From the NCBI GenBank assembly GCA_030685235.1, contig MU839084.1, forward strand, positions 310,001 through 374,000: 64,000 bases of DNA, given 5' to 3'. The position numbers were made by a program, and so were the translations under genes. The notes beneath the pieces are model-generated. The model ran no database searches. It saw only the letters and a program-made list of their open reading frames with translations, and had not been told where the DNA came from. The DNA is from Copromyces sp. CBS 386.78 (Eukaryota > Ascomycota > Sordariomycetes > Sordariales > Sordariaceae). Within the stretch, counting starts at the first letter, position 1. Every line of letters starts with the position of its first letter. This document shows, piece by piece, positions 35,188-45,629 of this stretch.

Positions 35188-36900
35188 ATGCTAGCACCAA
35201 TCCACCTCCTCGTTCTTCCCCTCCTCTACCTCTTCTCCCGTCTCGTCCTTTACACTCTCCATCGCCGCCGCTCCCGCTCCCTCGGCTGCTCGCCTGTCCC
35301 CGTCTACCCCCACAAAGACCCCATTCTAGGATTAGATCTCTTCCGGGACACTTTACGGGCCATCAACACGCACACTCTCCTACAACTGTGGGACTCTCGC
35401 TTCAGAAACTATGGCAACACGCACTACACGTTGACGCTAGGGAAATGGGTGCTGATGACGAACGAGCCGGAGAACGTGAAGCTGATTTTGGGGACCAAGA
35501 TGGACGAGTGGCCGCTTGATGGGCCGCGGTTGCATGCGGCTGTGCCTGTGTTGGGGAGGAAGAGTGTTTTTACTACTAACGGGGCTCAGTGGTATGTGTT
35601 CTCCTGTTCTGATGGTGTGGCTTTTGATGTTGGCTGTGTTGTGAAAAGCTAACGAATTGCTATTGCACTCTAGGCGCGAAGCTCGAGGAATGATCAGACC
35701 GTCCTTCGTCAGAGACCAAGTCGCCGATCTTCACTGCTTTTCCAAACACGTTGGCAACTTCCTCAACGCCATTCCCAAGAACGGATCGACATTCGACATG
35801 CAGGAACTCCTGCTTTCCATGACCATGGACTCGTCTACCGATTTCTTGCTCGGCTACTCCACCAACTCGTTGCTCGAACCCTCGCCCGAAGCTAAGCAGT
35901 TCCTCGAGGATTTCGAGTACACCAGCCGTGAGGCCGCCAAGAAGGCTAGATTGGGCACCCTCCTCCTTTTGTTGCCGGACGGGGAGTTCCAGGCGGCTGT
36001 GACGAGAGTGCGCGAGTATGTGCGAACTTATATCAGGAAGTCCCAGGCGGAGAAGACCGACAAGAAGGAAAGGGACTACATTTTCCTGCATGAGATTTTA
36101 CAGTCCGGTGCCGATGAGGAGCATGCCATTGACCAAGTCTTGTCCGTCATTATCGCCGGGAGAGATACCACTGCTGCGGCCATGACGGCGTGTTTCTACT
36201 ATCTGGCTCGCAACCCGGAGGCGGTACAGAAGCTAAGGAAAGAGATTCTTGATGTGGAGGACGAGATGCCGACCTGGGAGCAGCTTAAGAATATGAAGTA
36301 TCTGAACATGGTAATCAAGGAAGGTGAGTACCGTACCCTGGAGATAGCACTTACGAAGAGGCTGGCTGATTGCTGACAACGGCTCCAGGTTTGCGGCTGT
36401 TCCCTCCCGCATCCACAAACTCCAGAGCGCCAGTCAAGGACACGGTCCTCCCCCGAGGTGGTGGCCCAGACGGCAAACAGCCCATCTTTGTGCCCAAGGG
36501 ACAAGTCGTCAGGTGGTCGCTATACAGTATGCATAGACGTAAGGATATCTTTGGAGAAGATGCCGATGAGTTCCGTCCAGAGCGGTGGGATGAGAACCTT
36601 CGGGTCGGGTATGTGCTTTTTTCTCTCCCCCTCTGTTAGTTCCCTTATCCGGAACTTCTTGTGGCTAACACAACTTCCACGTTGTACAGATGGGAGTACA
36701 TCCCGTTCTCCGGAGGCCCACGCATATGCCTGGGCCAGCAGTTTGCGCTCACCCAGATGGAATATGCCCTCTTCAAGTTCTTCCGTGCCTTCAAGAGCAT
36801 CGAGCCCCGGGATGCCGACAGTCCTCTGCTGCTTCGCACAAATCTCACTGTCACCTTTGCGAATGGTTGCTTGGTTAGTGCGACACCCGACTCGAAGTAG
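35188..36900 (+). CDS. Cytochrome P450, CYP52-like, 494 aa
   Basis: Four exons: 35188-35591, 35674-36323, 36389-36608 and 36690-36900, with introns of 82, 65 and 81 bp and standard signals (GTATGT, GTGAGT, GTATGT donors). Residues about 3-21 are an N-terminal membrane anchor for the endoplasmic reticulum. The I-helix oxygen-binding motif is AGRDTT (296-301). The K-helix ExxR is E351-G-L-R354, its Gly codon split by intron 2. The heme loop is FSGGPRICLGQQ with ligand Cys438, very like the FxGGPRICLGQQ of CYP52 alkane/fatty-acid omega-hydroxylases. So it probably hydroxylates alkyl chains with a P450 reductase partner. Length fits the family. Fold is certain, subfamily likely, substrate inferred. 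Confidence 0.92.
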
Positions 36901-38845
36901 GTGGTGACACCTCTGAGAAGACACTGAGGGCGGAAAAGGTCGAGCGATGGCGTCAAGTAGCATGCGATTTGGTTGTTGGTTCCGGTGTTCCGGGTCAACG
37001 TCTCGGGATCGGAGGAAACACTTGGTATCTCGGCCAGTGCTAGACGCACAGGAAGCGTTTGCGTTTGCTTGTTTTTGTTGTTTGGTCTGCTGTGTTAAGT
37101 CGCACAACATGCCATACGGAATATGAGGAGTGTTTCACCTTGTACGACAACACAAGGTTGTCCGAGTGATCCTGCAATAACAATAACGGCGGCTGAGCTT
37201 GACAAGCGTCCTTGCTATCTGTCGGCTTGACACCTGCTGCACCGTTAGCCGTGGATGCGGTCCCAAGCAACCGAGCAGACCTCCAAGTTTGAGTTTTTAT
37301 ATCAAATTGTCTGGGTTTTGTCGATCATGTTGGCTCGTCTTTTTTGTTCAAGTGCTGTTCCTGTTGTGCTCGAGATTTTCCTTGGCTTGTTGCACGGCCT
37401 TACGTATGGTATCTCGTCTGGGCGCGACCAACACGATGAGGAAGGTGGCTAACCAGGAGCGACCTTGCGCATCGGCCTGTGCCATGTCTTTGACTGGTGG
37501 TGAGAAGTCGCCATGACCCTGACTGCGTAGATTAGTGTTCCGGTCTGTTTCTCTCCAATGTATAGCCTCCGTCGTCACTGGAAACCTAGTGGTTTTGCGC
37601 AAGACGCAAAGAATCAGCATGAACATCGCGGGTTGGCCGAGATAGCACTGACTGTTAGTTGCCAATAGAACAAAAGAAATGCATGTGGGCCTAGAACTGG
37701 GGTTTCTCAGGCTTCTTAGCGAGGTGATTTCTCTGTGATCATGACTAAAAGCTGCGCAATGACGAGATGTATGGTGAAGGAAATGATGAGTTGGGGGTTT
37801 GAAGAGATGGTCATAGAAGGTCGATATACCGTGACTTATCATTGGACAAAGTCAAAAAAAGGAGGGAACCACAGATTCGTCATTGCGTCCGTCAGGCAAA
37901 AGCTGAGCTTTCGTCGAGTTCTCACCAAGTGTGAGTGTTGGAGGCGTTCTTTCCGATCTTGGAGGGTAGACCGAGTGATGACGGTAGTCGCGCTTTCCAT
38001 CCACCTTCGACCTGCAGACAGAAATGGGAAATTCGGAAGATCCGCTTTGTCTTTCTCGGCAAATCTTTCCTTTTTGACTTGAATTCTTGTGTCCTCCCAC
38101 CTACTCTCTTTCCGTCGTTGCTTTCTTCCCTCCCTCGTGCAAAGAATGTGAAAGATCCTCTCACTCTATGATGCAAGAATATTCCCTTCTCAAGGTCGAA
38201 TCACAGACATGACATCGCCATAGCATCTGCCCTTCCATACATTTCCTGTTTCCCATTGCCAAGCCACTTCGTTGTCGGTCCACGTCCACCGCCAGGCGCA
38301 TCTCGGTCAATGCTGCCGTACTCAACCATCCGTGCAGTTCATTAATCTTGCATATCTGGGGGTGGCAAGATGAGCTCAATCTGGAAAGAAGAGATGCCGA
38401 CCTAACTCGACTCTCCGTCTCATACTCGCCATGACGTTTCCAGCCCTTTGGTCACAGACATCAGACTGGCCTAGATCTGGTTTGGGCCTGGAAAACTTGA
38501 TGTCAATTCCCAGTTCCCTGTCATCACAAGCTCGGCCGCCGCAATACATAAACACCAACGTGGAGTGCTTGAAACTCTCAACGCTCAGCTACTGAGCATA
38601 CCAACCGACATCTCGTGATCCATAGTACCGGCACACCTTTGATACACTTCCCCATATTCTCCACAGTCTGCTTCGGCCTCACCCACTATTGCCCTGCAAT
38701 AGAGCTACGCATCCCTTTCTCTTTCGCCAACCACCGCCTTGGGCGAAAAGCCATCACCCGCCCTCAGGGTCAGCAAAGGTAGCTATCCATCACGCATCCC
38801 TTGATACAATGGTTCCGCATACGGCAAGACACATTAGCGCTAACC
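36901..38845. other. Intergenic, 1.9 kb; a weak minus-strand frame only
   Basis: On the minus strand at 37842-37348 a 164-codon frame ends with basic helical text (RRDTIRKAVQQAKENLE) after a hydrophobic stretch. It has no domain, no clear start and no splice confirmation, so I leave it uncalled. The rest is unremarkable. Confidence 0.35.
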
Positions 38846-39340
38846 ATGATTGCCTGGCAGAAACCACAAACGCATATCTCCGTGCATCAAAGGGACTTGG
38901 CCCTCGAGATGGCTCAAGACGACAATTCCATCAACCACTCTCAAGATGTTCCCGACCAAAAGCCGCATTACAGGTTCGGAGCGCCTGAAATCGGCATCAT
39001 TGTAGTCTCATGTGTCATCCTGGTATCATTCTTTGTCACTCGATTCTACATCCGCACGCTACAGCGCCGTCGAGAGCTGGATATGGAGTTCCAGGCCCGG
39101 CAGAGAGACCTGGAGGCGGCCTATGAGGAAGACTGTAAACAACGAGTGGCCAGCATGGTATCAGATACCGGCGCTGAGGCACCGATACTGAAGGGCAACA
39201 TCACCATCCAGTCCAAGATCAACAACGAGTCTGAGAACAAGCAGATGCCGAAGCCTCCCCTTTGGCGTTACATCAGCTCGAAACATCCGCGCAACGGCTC
39301 AGTCACACTCGTTATTCCACTTCAGAACCAGAACAAGTAG
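38846..39340 (+). CDS. Small single-pass membrane protein, about 164 aa
   Basis: No family is recognised. Single exon. A strong TM segment (IGIIVVSCVILVSFFVTRFYI) is followed by a charged stretch (TLQRRRELDMEFQARQRDLE) that looks like a juxtamembrane coiled coil, and then a polar tail ending IPLQNQNK. Positive residues directly after the TM suggest that the C terminus is cytosolic. Two ATGs fit: 38846 (MIAWQKPQ) and 38909 (MAQDDNSI), the latter giving 143 aa with a better context. There is no signal peptide. The arrangement resembles many short fungal membrane proteins of unknown role. Confidence 0.6.
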   Translation: MIAWQKPQTHISVHQRDLALEMAQDDNSINHSQDVPDQKPHYRFGAPEIGIIVVSCVILVSFFVTRFYIRTLQRRRELDMEFQARQRDLEAAYEEDCKQRVASMVSDTGAEAPILKGNITIQSKINNESENKQMPKPPLWRYISSKHPRNGSVTLVIPLQNQNK

Positions 39341-40296
39341 AGCCGTTGGATCTACTACTTCTGTTTACCTGTGAAATATCAGTGTCACGAACTTTCGTTC
39401 CAGAAGCTATCAACTATTTTCAATACAATCGATTCCCACGGGCGGCTGCATGGCTTCTGCAAGGGCACTCCCTTCCGACCGCATTCTCAAAGGGCGTTAT
39501 CACATCGAAATTCATTCTTTCTTTCGGGCTAGTTCGTATCAATCTTGCTGTGGTGCATAGTCAAGGATGGTGTCGATACCAGGCTTACGGGGGTGCGAAG
39601 GGAGGTGGAAGTTCACTCCGCAACTGTCAATGTTGTTTGTAACCTTGGCCTCTCTTTCTCGATGCAAACCGCGCTTTTCAGTGGTTGTCAATGTTCTTAT
39701 TCTATTTAACCAGAGGGGAATTCATTGGGGAGAACTGTCAGTTTGGTTCGATAAAAGGATGCCGGTGGCCATGTGGTCCCATGCATGCATCCATCACACA
39801 AAGAAAGAGAAGGTGGATATCTCTCTTATCAACTTTTCATATTCTATCTCTCTCACCTTCCACCTGTCCTGGAAGTAACACTTATGTATCCATGCTAATA
39901 TTTTGTTTGTGTGCTCGTCAGCTCGGGCTTTTTGGTTGTGTCGTTTGCTTGAATACCGAATCGTTATGCGGCTGGCCGCCGAGCTTTCTTGTGTCTTGTT
40001 CCATTGCTTCTGGCCATCCGTCTTTGCTTTCCCCTCTCTTTCGCTGTAGGACAGGGAGGGCTGTCACTACATTGAGATATAGCTACTGTCGAAATTCCAA
40101 TATGAGGCCCGCCTAACCCTTCCTTCCCCTCCTTTCGTCTATTTTCACTTCCTGTAGCTCACTATGTGCACGACCACCCAACCGGTTCTGCTACACTAGC
40201 GGTTATTCCGTTCGTTCGACGCTGTCTTCTTCGCCTTGTCGACCAAAGTCCAAAGCTCGAAATCAGTTGACGTGAGCGCACGACCTCACTTGTTCC
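39341..40296. other. Intergenic; nothing supported
   Basis: 3' flank of the small membrane-protein gene and 5' flank of the gene starting at 40297. Pyrimidine-rich from about 39840. Short frames at 39567-40116 lack support. Confidence 0.45.
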
Positions 40297-41474
40297 ATGT
40301 CAAGCCAAACTAGTAGGTTGCCGGAAACTACAACCGAAATGGCTACCTATCCGCGCCAAACTGCGTGGACTCACGATGTTTCAAGGATGTCGCTAGAAGC
40401 GGCGAGTGAAGTAAGTCTACCTTGTTTTTATAAAATCTCGCGAGTTCAGTAGTTTCCTATTCAAGTTCAACGTGAAAATCTCATAGATTCATTGTTTTAC
40501 CTATCATCTGCTAACCAAGGCATGACTAGGGGCTCAACGATGCCAGTACCAACGGTAAGCTTTAGTCACTTCATATCGGCTCTTACTCTTCATGTCCTGC
40601 TGGCTCCCTTCAATAGCGAATACTTACCACGTAAAATTTGCAAGAGACAGTCAGGCCAGCCGGAACCCAGCCGAGTAAAGGCATCCGCAACCATGCGTAC
40701 CATGAAGAGATCGCGCAACATCATGTGAACAGGGGAGAGGAGGACAACAGCCACCCATATGACAACGATGATTACCTGTATGGTACGCTGGGTGAAGACT
40801 ATCTACATACGAATGGGGATCTTGAAGAATTTGCTGGAGACCAAAATTATCCTCAATCACCGATCATAGATGAGAAAGAGGAAACCGGAGACCAAAAGTG
40901 AGTACACATACACACACACACGCAGCGTTCCTACCACCCCGTAACATTTTCGATGATATCTTTTCGTTGTCCCTGAAAAAAATGACTAACAAAGCCCCTT
41001 GCAAGTAACCACCACAACGTCGACGACGACGAGACCACAGCTTCAGATCACGCATCCGCTGGGAACTCTCCAAAGGAAACCGGAGGGGACGCATCCTTCC
41101 ACGGCGGCGGCATCAAGCTAAAGCGCAACAACAGCAACAGCGCCGAACTGATGCTTCAGGGTGTTTCTTCAAGAAGCCCCACGTCCTCACAACAATCACT
41201 GCTGAATTCGCAAACGTTTGGTTATAATTTGGGTGGGTATTTCCAGTCTTGTGAGGACTGTTTCGTTACTGGGCTGCGCTGTGTTCATCTTACGGCGGCG
41301 GCGGCGACGATAATTTTGCCTGATGGTAGAGTTAGTCTGGTTCGTAATGGCAATGGCGATGGCAGAGCTGCGCGTGAGAGGCATGAGTGGCTTGTTGAGC
41401 GGATGAAGGAAAGTTTGGCCAAGATTGATTGCGCTGGTGGTAATGGAAGTGTGGTTTCGAGGAAGGGTGCTTGA
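40297..41474 (+). CDS. Hypothetical acidic protein, four exons, 286 aa
   Basis: No family is recognised. Model: exon 1 40297-40410, exon 2 40530-40554 (25 nt), exon 3 40645-40897, exon 4 41006-41474. Donors are GTAAGT, GTAAGC and GTGAGT; branch sites CTAAC are present before exons 2 and 4. The total length is a multiple of three and every join keeps an open frame. The product begins MSSQTSRLPETTTEM and is hydrophilic and acidic in the middle (HPYDNDDYLYG, DEKEETGD). A more ordered C-terminal part has FGYNLGGYF, SCEDCFVTGLRC and a short amphipathic helix before GSVVSRKGA. The Cys-rich CEDCFVTGLRC could bind metal, which is inference. The acceptor of exon 3 could be six bases further (40651). 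It converges on the dioxygenase gene, with stop codons 136 bases apart. Confidence 0.6.
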
Positions 41475-41610
41475 TGTACGATCGGCGTCAAATGTCACCC
41501 GAACAAGTTGTTTGGGACTTATGTATTGATTTTGTTGTTTCTAGTATCCAGAACCATGACACGCGTGCACCTCTTCGATCTCCTGGGTGATCACTCAACC
41601 CCCCTCTTAC

Positions 41611-42739
41611 TTATTCCTCAGGCACATCCCCAAACCGATACTGCGCCCACGCAAAGCAGCCCTCATGCAACGTCCACGTCTGTACGCCCTTATCCTTCCC
41701 CGCCGCGCCCGCCGCCACATAGATAGGCATCAAGTGATCCATCCACGGGTGCGCCTGTCTGGCATCCTTCCTCTTCGCCGCCTCCCTCATCCTCTCCTGC
41801 CTTCCCTCCACATCACCCTCCACCGCCTCCTTCAGCGCATTATCAAAGCTGACCGCATAAGGCAACGGCCGCGGGTCGCCCCATGTAAACTGCATATCCC
41901 TTAGGTTATGCACCGTCATTCCCGTGCAAATAATCACCACCCCTTCATCCCTCAACTCCTCGACGGCCTGACCCAGACGATAGTGCGCGTCCGGATCCTC
42001 GGACTTGAACAAGGACACCTGTACCAGCGGGACGGTGATGGCTCGGTCGGTGTTAGGCGGGAACGCGACGTTGAACCCCGAGAAAACGCCGTGGTCCAGT
42101 CCGCGCTTGACACCCTTGGATCGGATGTCGGCTTTGGTCAAGAGCTGCTGGATCTTGGCGGCCAACTGGGGACTGCCGGTAGTGGGGAAGGTGGCCTTGT
42201 AGAAGTGATCGGGAAAGCCGTAGAAGTCGTAGATTAGGTCGGTTGGACCGCCGCCGTTGTTGAGCTGAATTTCCGAGGGGGTGTCGGATTGCCAGTGCGC
42301 GGAGAAGACGACGACTGCCTTCGGTTTGACCTTTTGGATGATTTCTTTGCCGATGGATTGCAGGATGGGGTAGACGGGGTGTTTGGTGTTGTATTGGACG
42401 TCGGGCTGGGAACGGTGTTAACTGGTTGACAGTTTATGGGGTTATATGAGGTGAGTGAGTGAAACTTACTCCTCCATGAGAGAAAAAGTATACGGGAGGT
42501 CTGCCCATCTTGGAGGTCAGGTTTGCTGTGGCTGCTTGAAGCGGTGAAGTCGTGGTGGTGAGATTGGCCTTGGGGGCGTTGTTAAAAGCTGCAGTAAATT
42601 TGTTGAAGGTTTCGCTTCGGACCCGTGAGAATAGGCCGCGAGCGGTTGAGGAGGAAGCCAGGATGATCGCCAGGGTGGCAACGAGGACAGGAACGATCAT
42701 GAAAGGTCGGCTACTGCGTGGCCGAGGATTATTAGGCAT
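41611..42739 (-). CDS. Class III extradiol (LigB/DODA-type) dioxygenase with N-terminal membrane anchor, 354 aa
   Basis: Two exons: 42739-42470 and 42405-41611, with a 64-bp phase-0 intron (GTAAGT donor, CAG acceptor). The enzyme domain starts at RPPVYFFSHGG (His-Gly-Gly is the usual first metal-binding site) and continues with VVVFSAHWQSD, LDHGVFSGF, GMTVHNLRD and HPWMDHLMP. These are typical of 4,5-DOPA-extradiol-dioxygenase-like proteins, which use non-heme Fe(II) or Zn to open catechol rings. Before it lie about 85 residues with a hydrophobic stretch (FMIVPVLVATLAIILASS) near residues 14-30, a likely signal anchor, then a Thr-rich linker. Most family members lack this anchor. An intron inside the conserved HGG-PDV junction supports the model. 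Substrate is unknown. Confidence 0.82.
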
Positions 42740-43473
42740 TTGTTTGGGGTGGAGTGAAAGTGAGGCTGAGAAGAAGATGGCATGAACACCTTGATGACCA
42801 ACGGAAGGGCTGGGAGCGTGTCCTATGAAAAGGGATAAGAATTTATTGGATTTAAAAGCATGTCTAAGCATCCTCCATCATCGTCGTGGTCCCATTCATG
42901 GTGGGCTTTCAACTATCAAGTGGGCAAAGATACTCCACTTCGGGCGATTGACACCTAACGGAATTCGCAACCGAGTCCATGGATGGCATGATGTGACCTT
43001 GTTGGCTGGGTGGTGATAACCCGAAACAGGCGCCGGAAAAGGTGGTGGAAGTTTGCTGAAAGATGCTCTCGTCAGCGGTTGGTAATTCGATGCACAGGCC
43101 CCCGCCCTTGCTCCGCTGCACATATCCCACTGTAATGCCGACAGGTCCGACGTTAGTGGTGTGCTGTGTTGGGTTAGGGTTATGCGTGAGACCAGACTTT
43201 CTCCGGCTCACCCCACCCTCCGTGCCGTTTGAAGCCCCCGCCTCGCCGGGTTTCCACCCATCCATCAACGGCCCCGAGTCCCGTTCCTCCAAGCTTGTTG
43301 CAACTGCAAAGATCCCGGTTGCGCGTCGGCCCCACGTGTGAACTTCGGACGGTGCTACGTACACTAGTCAAATACAACGCCATCCTTGCTCCGGGAATTA
43401 CCTACCTTTTTGAGGCTCTCAACACATTAGTAGTACACATCATATCAATACTTTGATACCACACAACACACAA
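42740..43473. other. Divergent promoter region, dioxygenase and thioesterase
   Basis: About 730 bases between two divergent starts. No gene is supported; short frames on both strands are unremarkable. Confidence 0.5.
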
Positions 43474-44349
43474 ATGGCTTCCCTTGCCCGTCGTCCTCCT
43501 CTCCTCGTCCCGGCTGTGGCCCGGCACACGGCCACCGTCATCTTCATCCACGGCCTTGGGGACACCGGCCATGGCTGGGCCTCCGCCGTCGATCACTGGC
43601 GCCGCCGCCAACGCCTTGATGAGGTCAAGTTCATCCTGCCCCATGCGCCTTCGATTCCCATCACTGCTAACTGGGGCATGAAGATGCCTGGTTGGTATGA
43701 CATTGTAAGCTTACTCTTCTCTGCCTGCCTGCCTGCCTCCCTCCCCCGAAGTTCAAGTAACCCTAACACAACAGTTATAAAAGTTCGCCATCGACGGCAG
43801 CGCCGAGGCCCTCCGCCGCAATGAGGACGAGGCCGGCATCCTGACCAGCCAAGCCTACTTCCACGACTTGATCCAGAAGGAGATCGACTCGGGCATCCCG
43901 GCCGACCGCATCGTCATCGGCGGCTTCAGTCAGGGCGGCGCCATGAGCTTGTTCAGCGGCCTCACTGTCAAGTCCAAGCTGGCCGGCATCGTCGCCTTGT
44001 CTTCGTACCTCCTCCTCAGCCTTAAGTTTGCCGAGCTCGTGCCCAAGCCCGAGTTCAACAAGGAGACGCCCATCTTCATGGCCCATGGCGATGCTGATCA
44101 GGTTGTCAACTATAAGCTGGGCACGATGAGCCGTGACTTGCTCAAGGAGTTGGGGTACAATGTCAAGTTGGAGACTTACCCGTAAGTACCGCCCTCGGCG
44201 TTTCTGTCTCGATTTTGAAATTTTCCCTTTGCTGACTGCTTGGGAATTCTAGGGGCATGGGTCACTCTGCTTGCGCGGAGGAATTGGATGCGATCGAGGA
44301 TTTTTTGACCGAGAGGCTACCGAAGCAGGCTGATAAGTCGGAGTTATAG
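43474..44349 (+). CDS. Acyl-protein thioesterase 1 (alpha/beta hydrolase), 241 aa
   Basis: Three exons: 43474-43704, 43784-44181 and 44253-44349, with introns of 79 and 71 bp (GTAAGC and GTAAGT donors; CTAAC and GCTGAC branches). This is the APT1/lysophospholipase family, which removes palmitate from cytosolic proteins such as Ras and G-alpha. Motifs: IFIHGLGDTGHGW (oxyanion side), GFSQGGAMS with nucleophile Ser126, HGDADQVV with Asp182, and GMGHSA with His214, so the catalytic triad is complete. Length is typical of fungal APT1 (about 230-245 aa). There is no signal peptide, in line with a cytosolic enzyme. A run of CTGC repeats sits in intron 1. Confidence 0.95.
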
Positions 44350-45629
44350 TGTTTTTATGTTCAATGTGCTAGCGAGACTTGCTTGACATAGAGCCTTGCC
44401 TGTTCTTTTTCCTTGTAGATAAACCCTGACACAGCCTGGGTAAACATTTTGGATTCAAACCTTTGCCTGCCTTGTGTGTGTCGTTGGACATGCTGTCTCG
44501 ATGCATGGCCTGGGCATCAGGGAGGTTTAGGGGTTATTGGGAGTGTTTACTTGTCATGAACTCACAACTCCCAGCAGGTGTCATTGGCCAATCGTCCATG
44601 CACCTCACGTCCAAGGGCATCGTTATCGTGTAAACACAGGCTTGCGGTTTTCGTCTGGACGTTGACGATGATGAAACATGATAGCTCCCGTTTCACAGCA
44701 GTTGCTTGAACGGCGATCTTCCCCAAATACGGTTAGTCAATATTATCACTGGGGGTGGCCTTGCGAGTCCAGTGACAGTGGCCCGCTGATGCTGGCCGTC
44801 GTCAGTGTCGCAAGCCTTGTGAAGGTTCACTGGATTCGAAGAATCGTGGCTCCATCCGACGCTGGAAACCCCACTGTCAAAATCTCCAAAAATCGACGGG
44901 CCATTTGGACATCGTCCTGGTGTCACCTCATCCCAGCAGCCCATTGCATTGCCCAACAATCGGGCGCGATTTGGACAGCAGCCATTTGCCACTCATTTTC
45001 TTGCTTTCCAGGTTGAGTTGTCTTGAGCAGAGATCGCGATTCTTTGTTGTTGGGTGAAACGGGTTATAAAAAGTTGTCACATAAGGGACCTTGTGGGCTT
45101 GACGGCACAAAAACAAAAACACTGTCCCTTGCGCACCTCATCGCGAGCACGGGCTCCCTACACTCTACCACCTACCACTTACAGGTACGGATAGTAGCGC
45201 GTGTCACCCACAATTTAGAGGCGCCCTTGGACCGGAGGATCACAAGTGGAAGTCTAAAACCGCCATAAACACCAAAAGGGTTCCACCGTCCCCTCTCACA
45301 GCGGGGGCATCTCGTACCCATAATCCCAGATTCCAGATACCTACCTTATCCGCTAGCCTGTTGCGATCATCGTACCATCCGAGCCGAGTGTGCCAACCTC
45401 CTACGATCCGGGCCATTACTTTTTTTATACATACGACACCTTTGTTGGTCTTTCTTCCCTATGTCGCACGACCCCGAGTTTTGCGACCTCGAGTAAACAA
45501 AAATCTCCCTTTCCTATCTCGACCGACGCCCTCGAGATCCGCACCACCTCCAGAGAGTCTAGACTTCCAGCGCTCCAGCCACCGAAATAGAGGCAAGCAG
45601 CCGCAACATCTGCTTCTGCTGGTGTAATC
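44350..45629. other. Intergenic, 1.3 kb; nothing supported
   Basis: 3' flank of the thioesterase and long pyrimidine-rich leader of the IVY1-like gene. Short frames on both strands have no support. Confidence 0.45.

Noticed and set aside
37348..37842. 164-codon minus-strand frame downstream of the P450 gene
   Set aside because: No domain, uncertain start and no transcript evidence.
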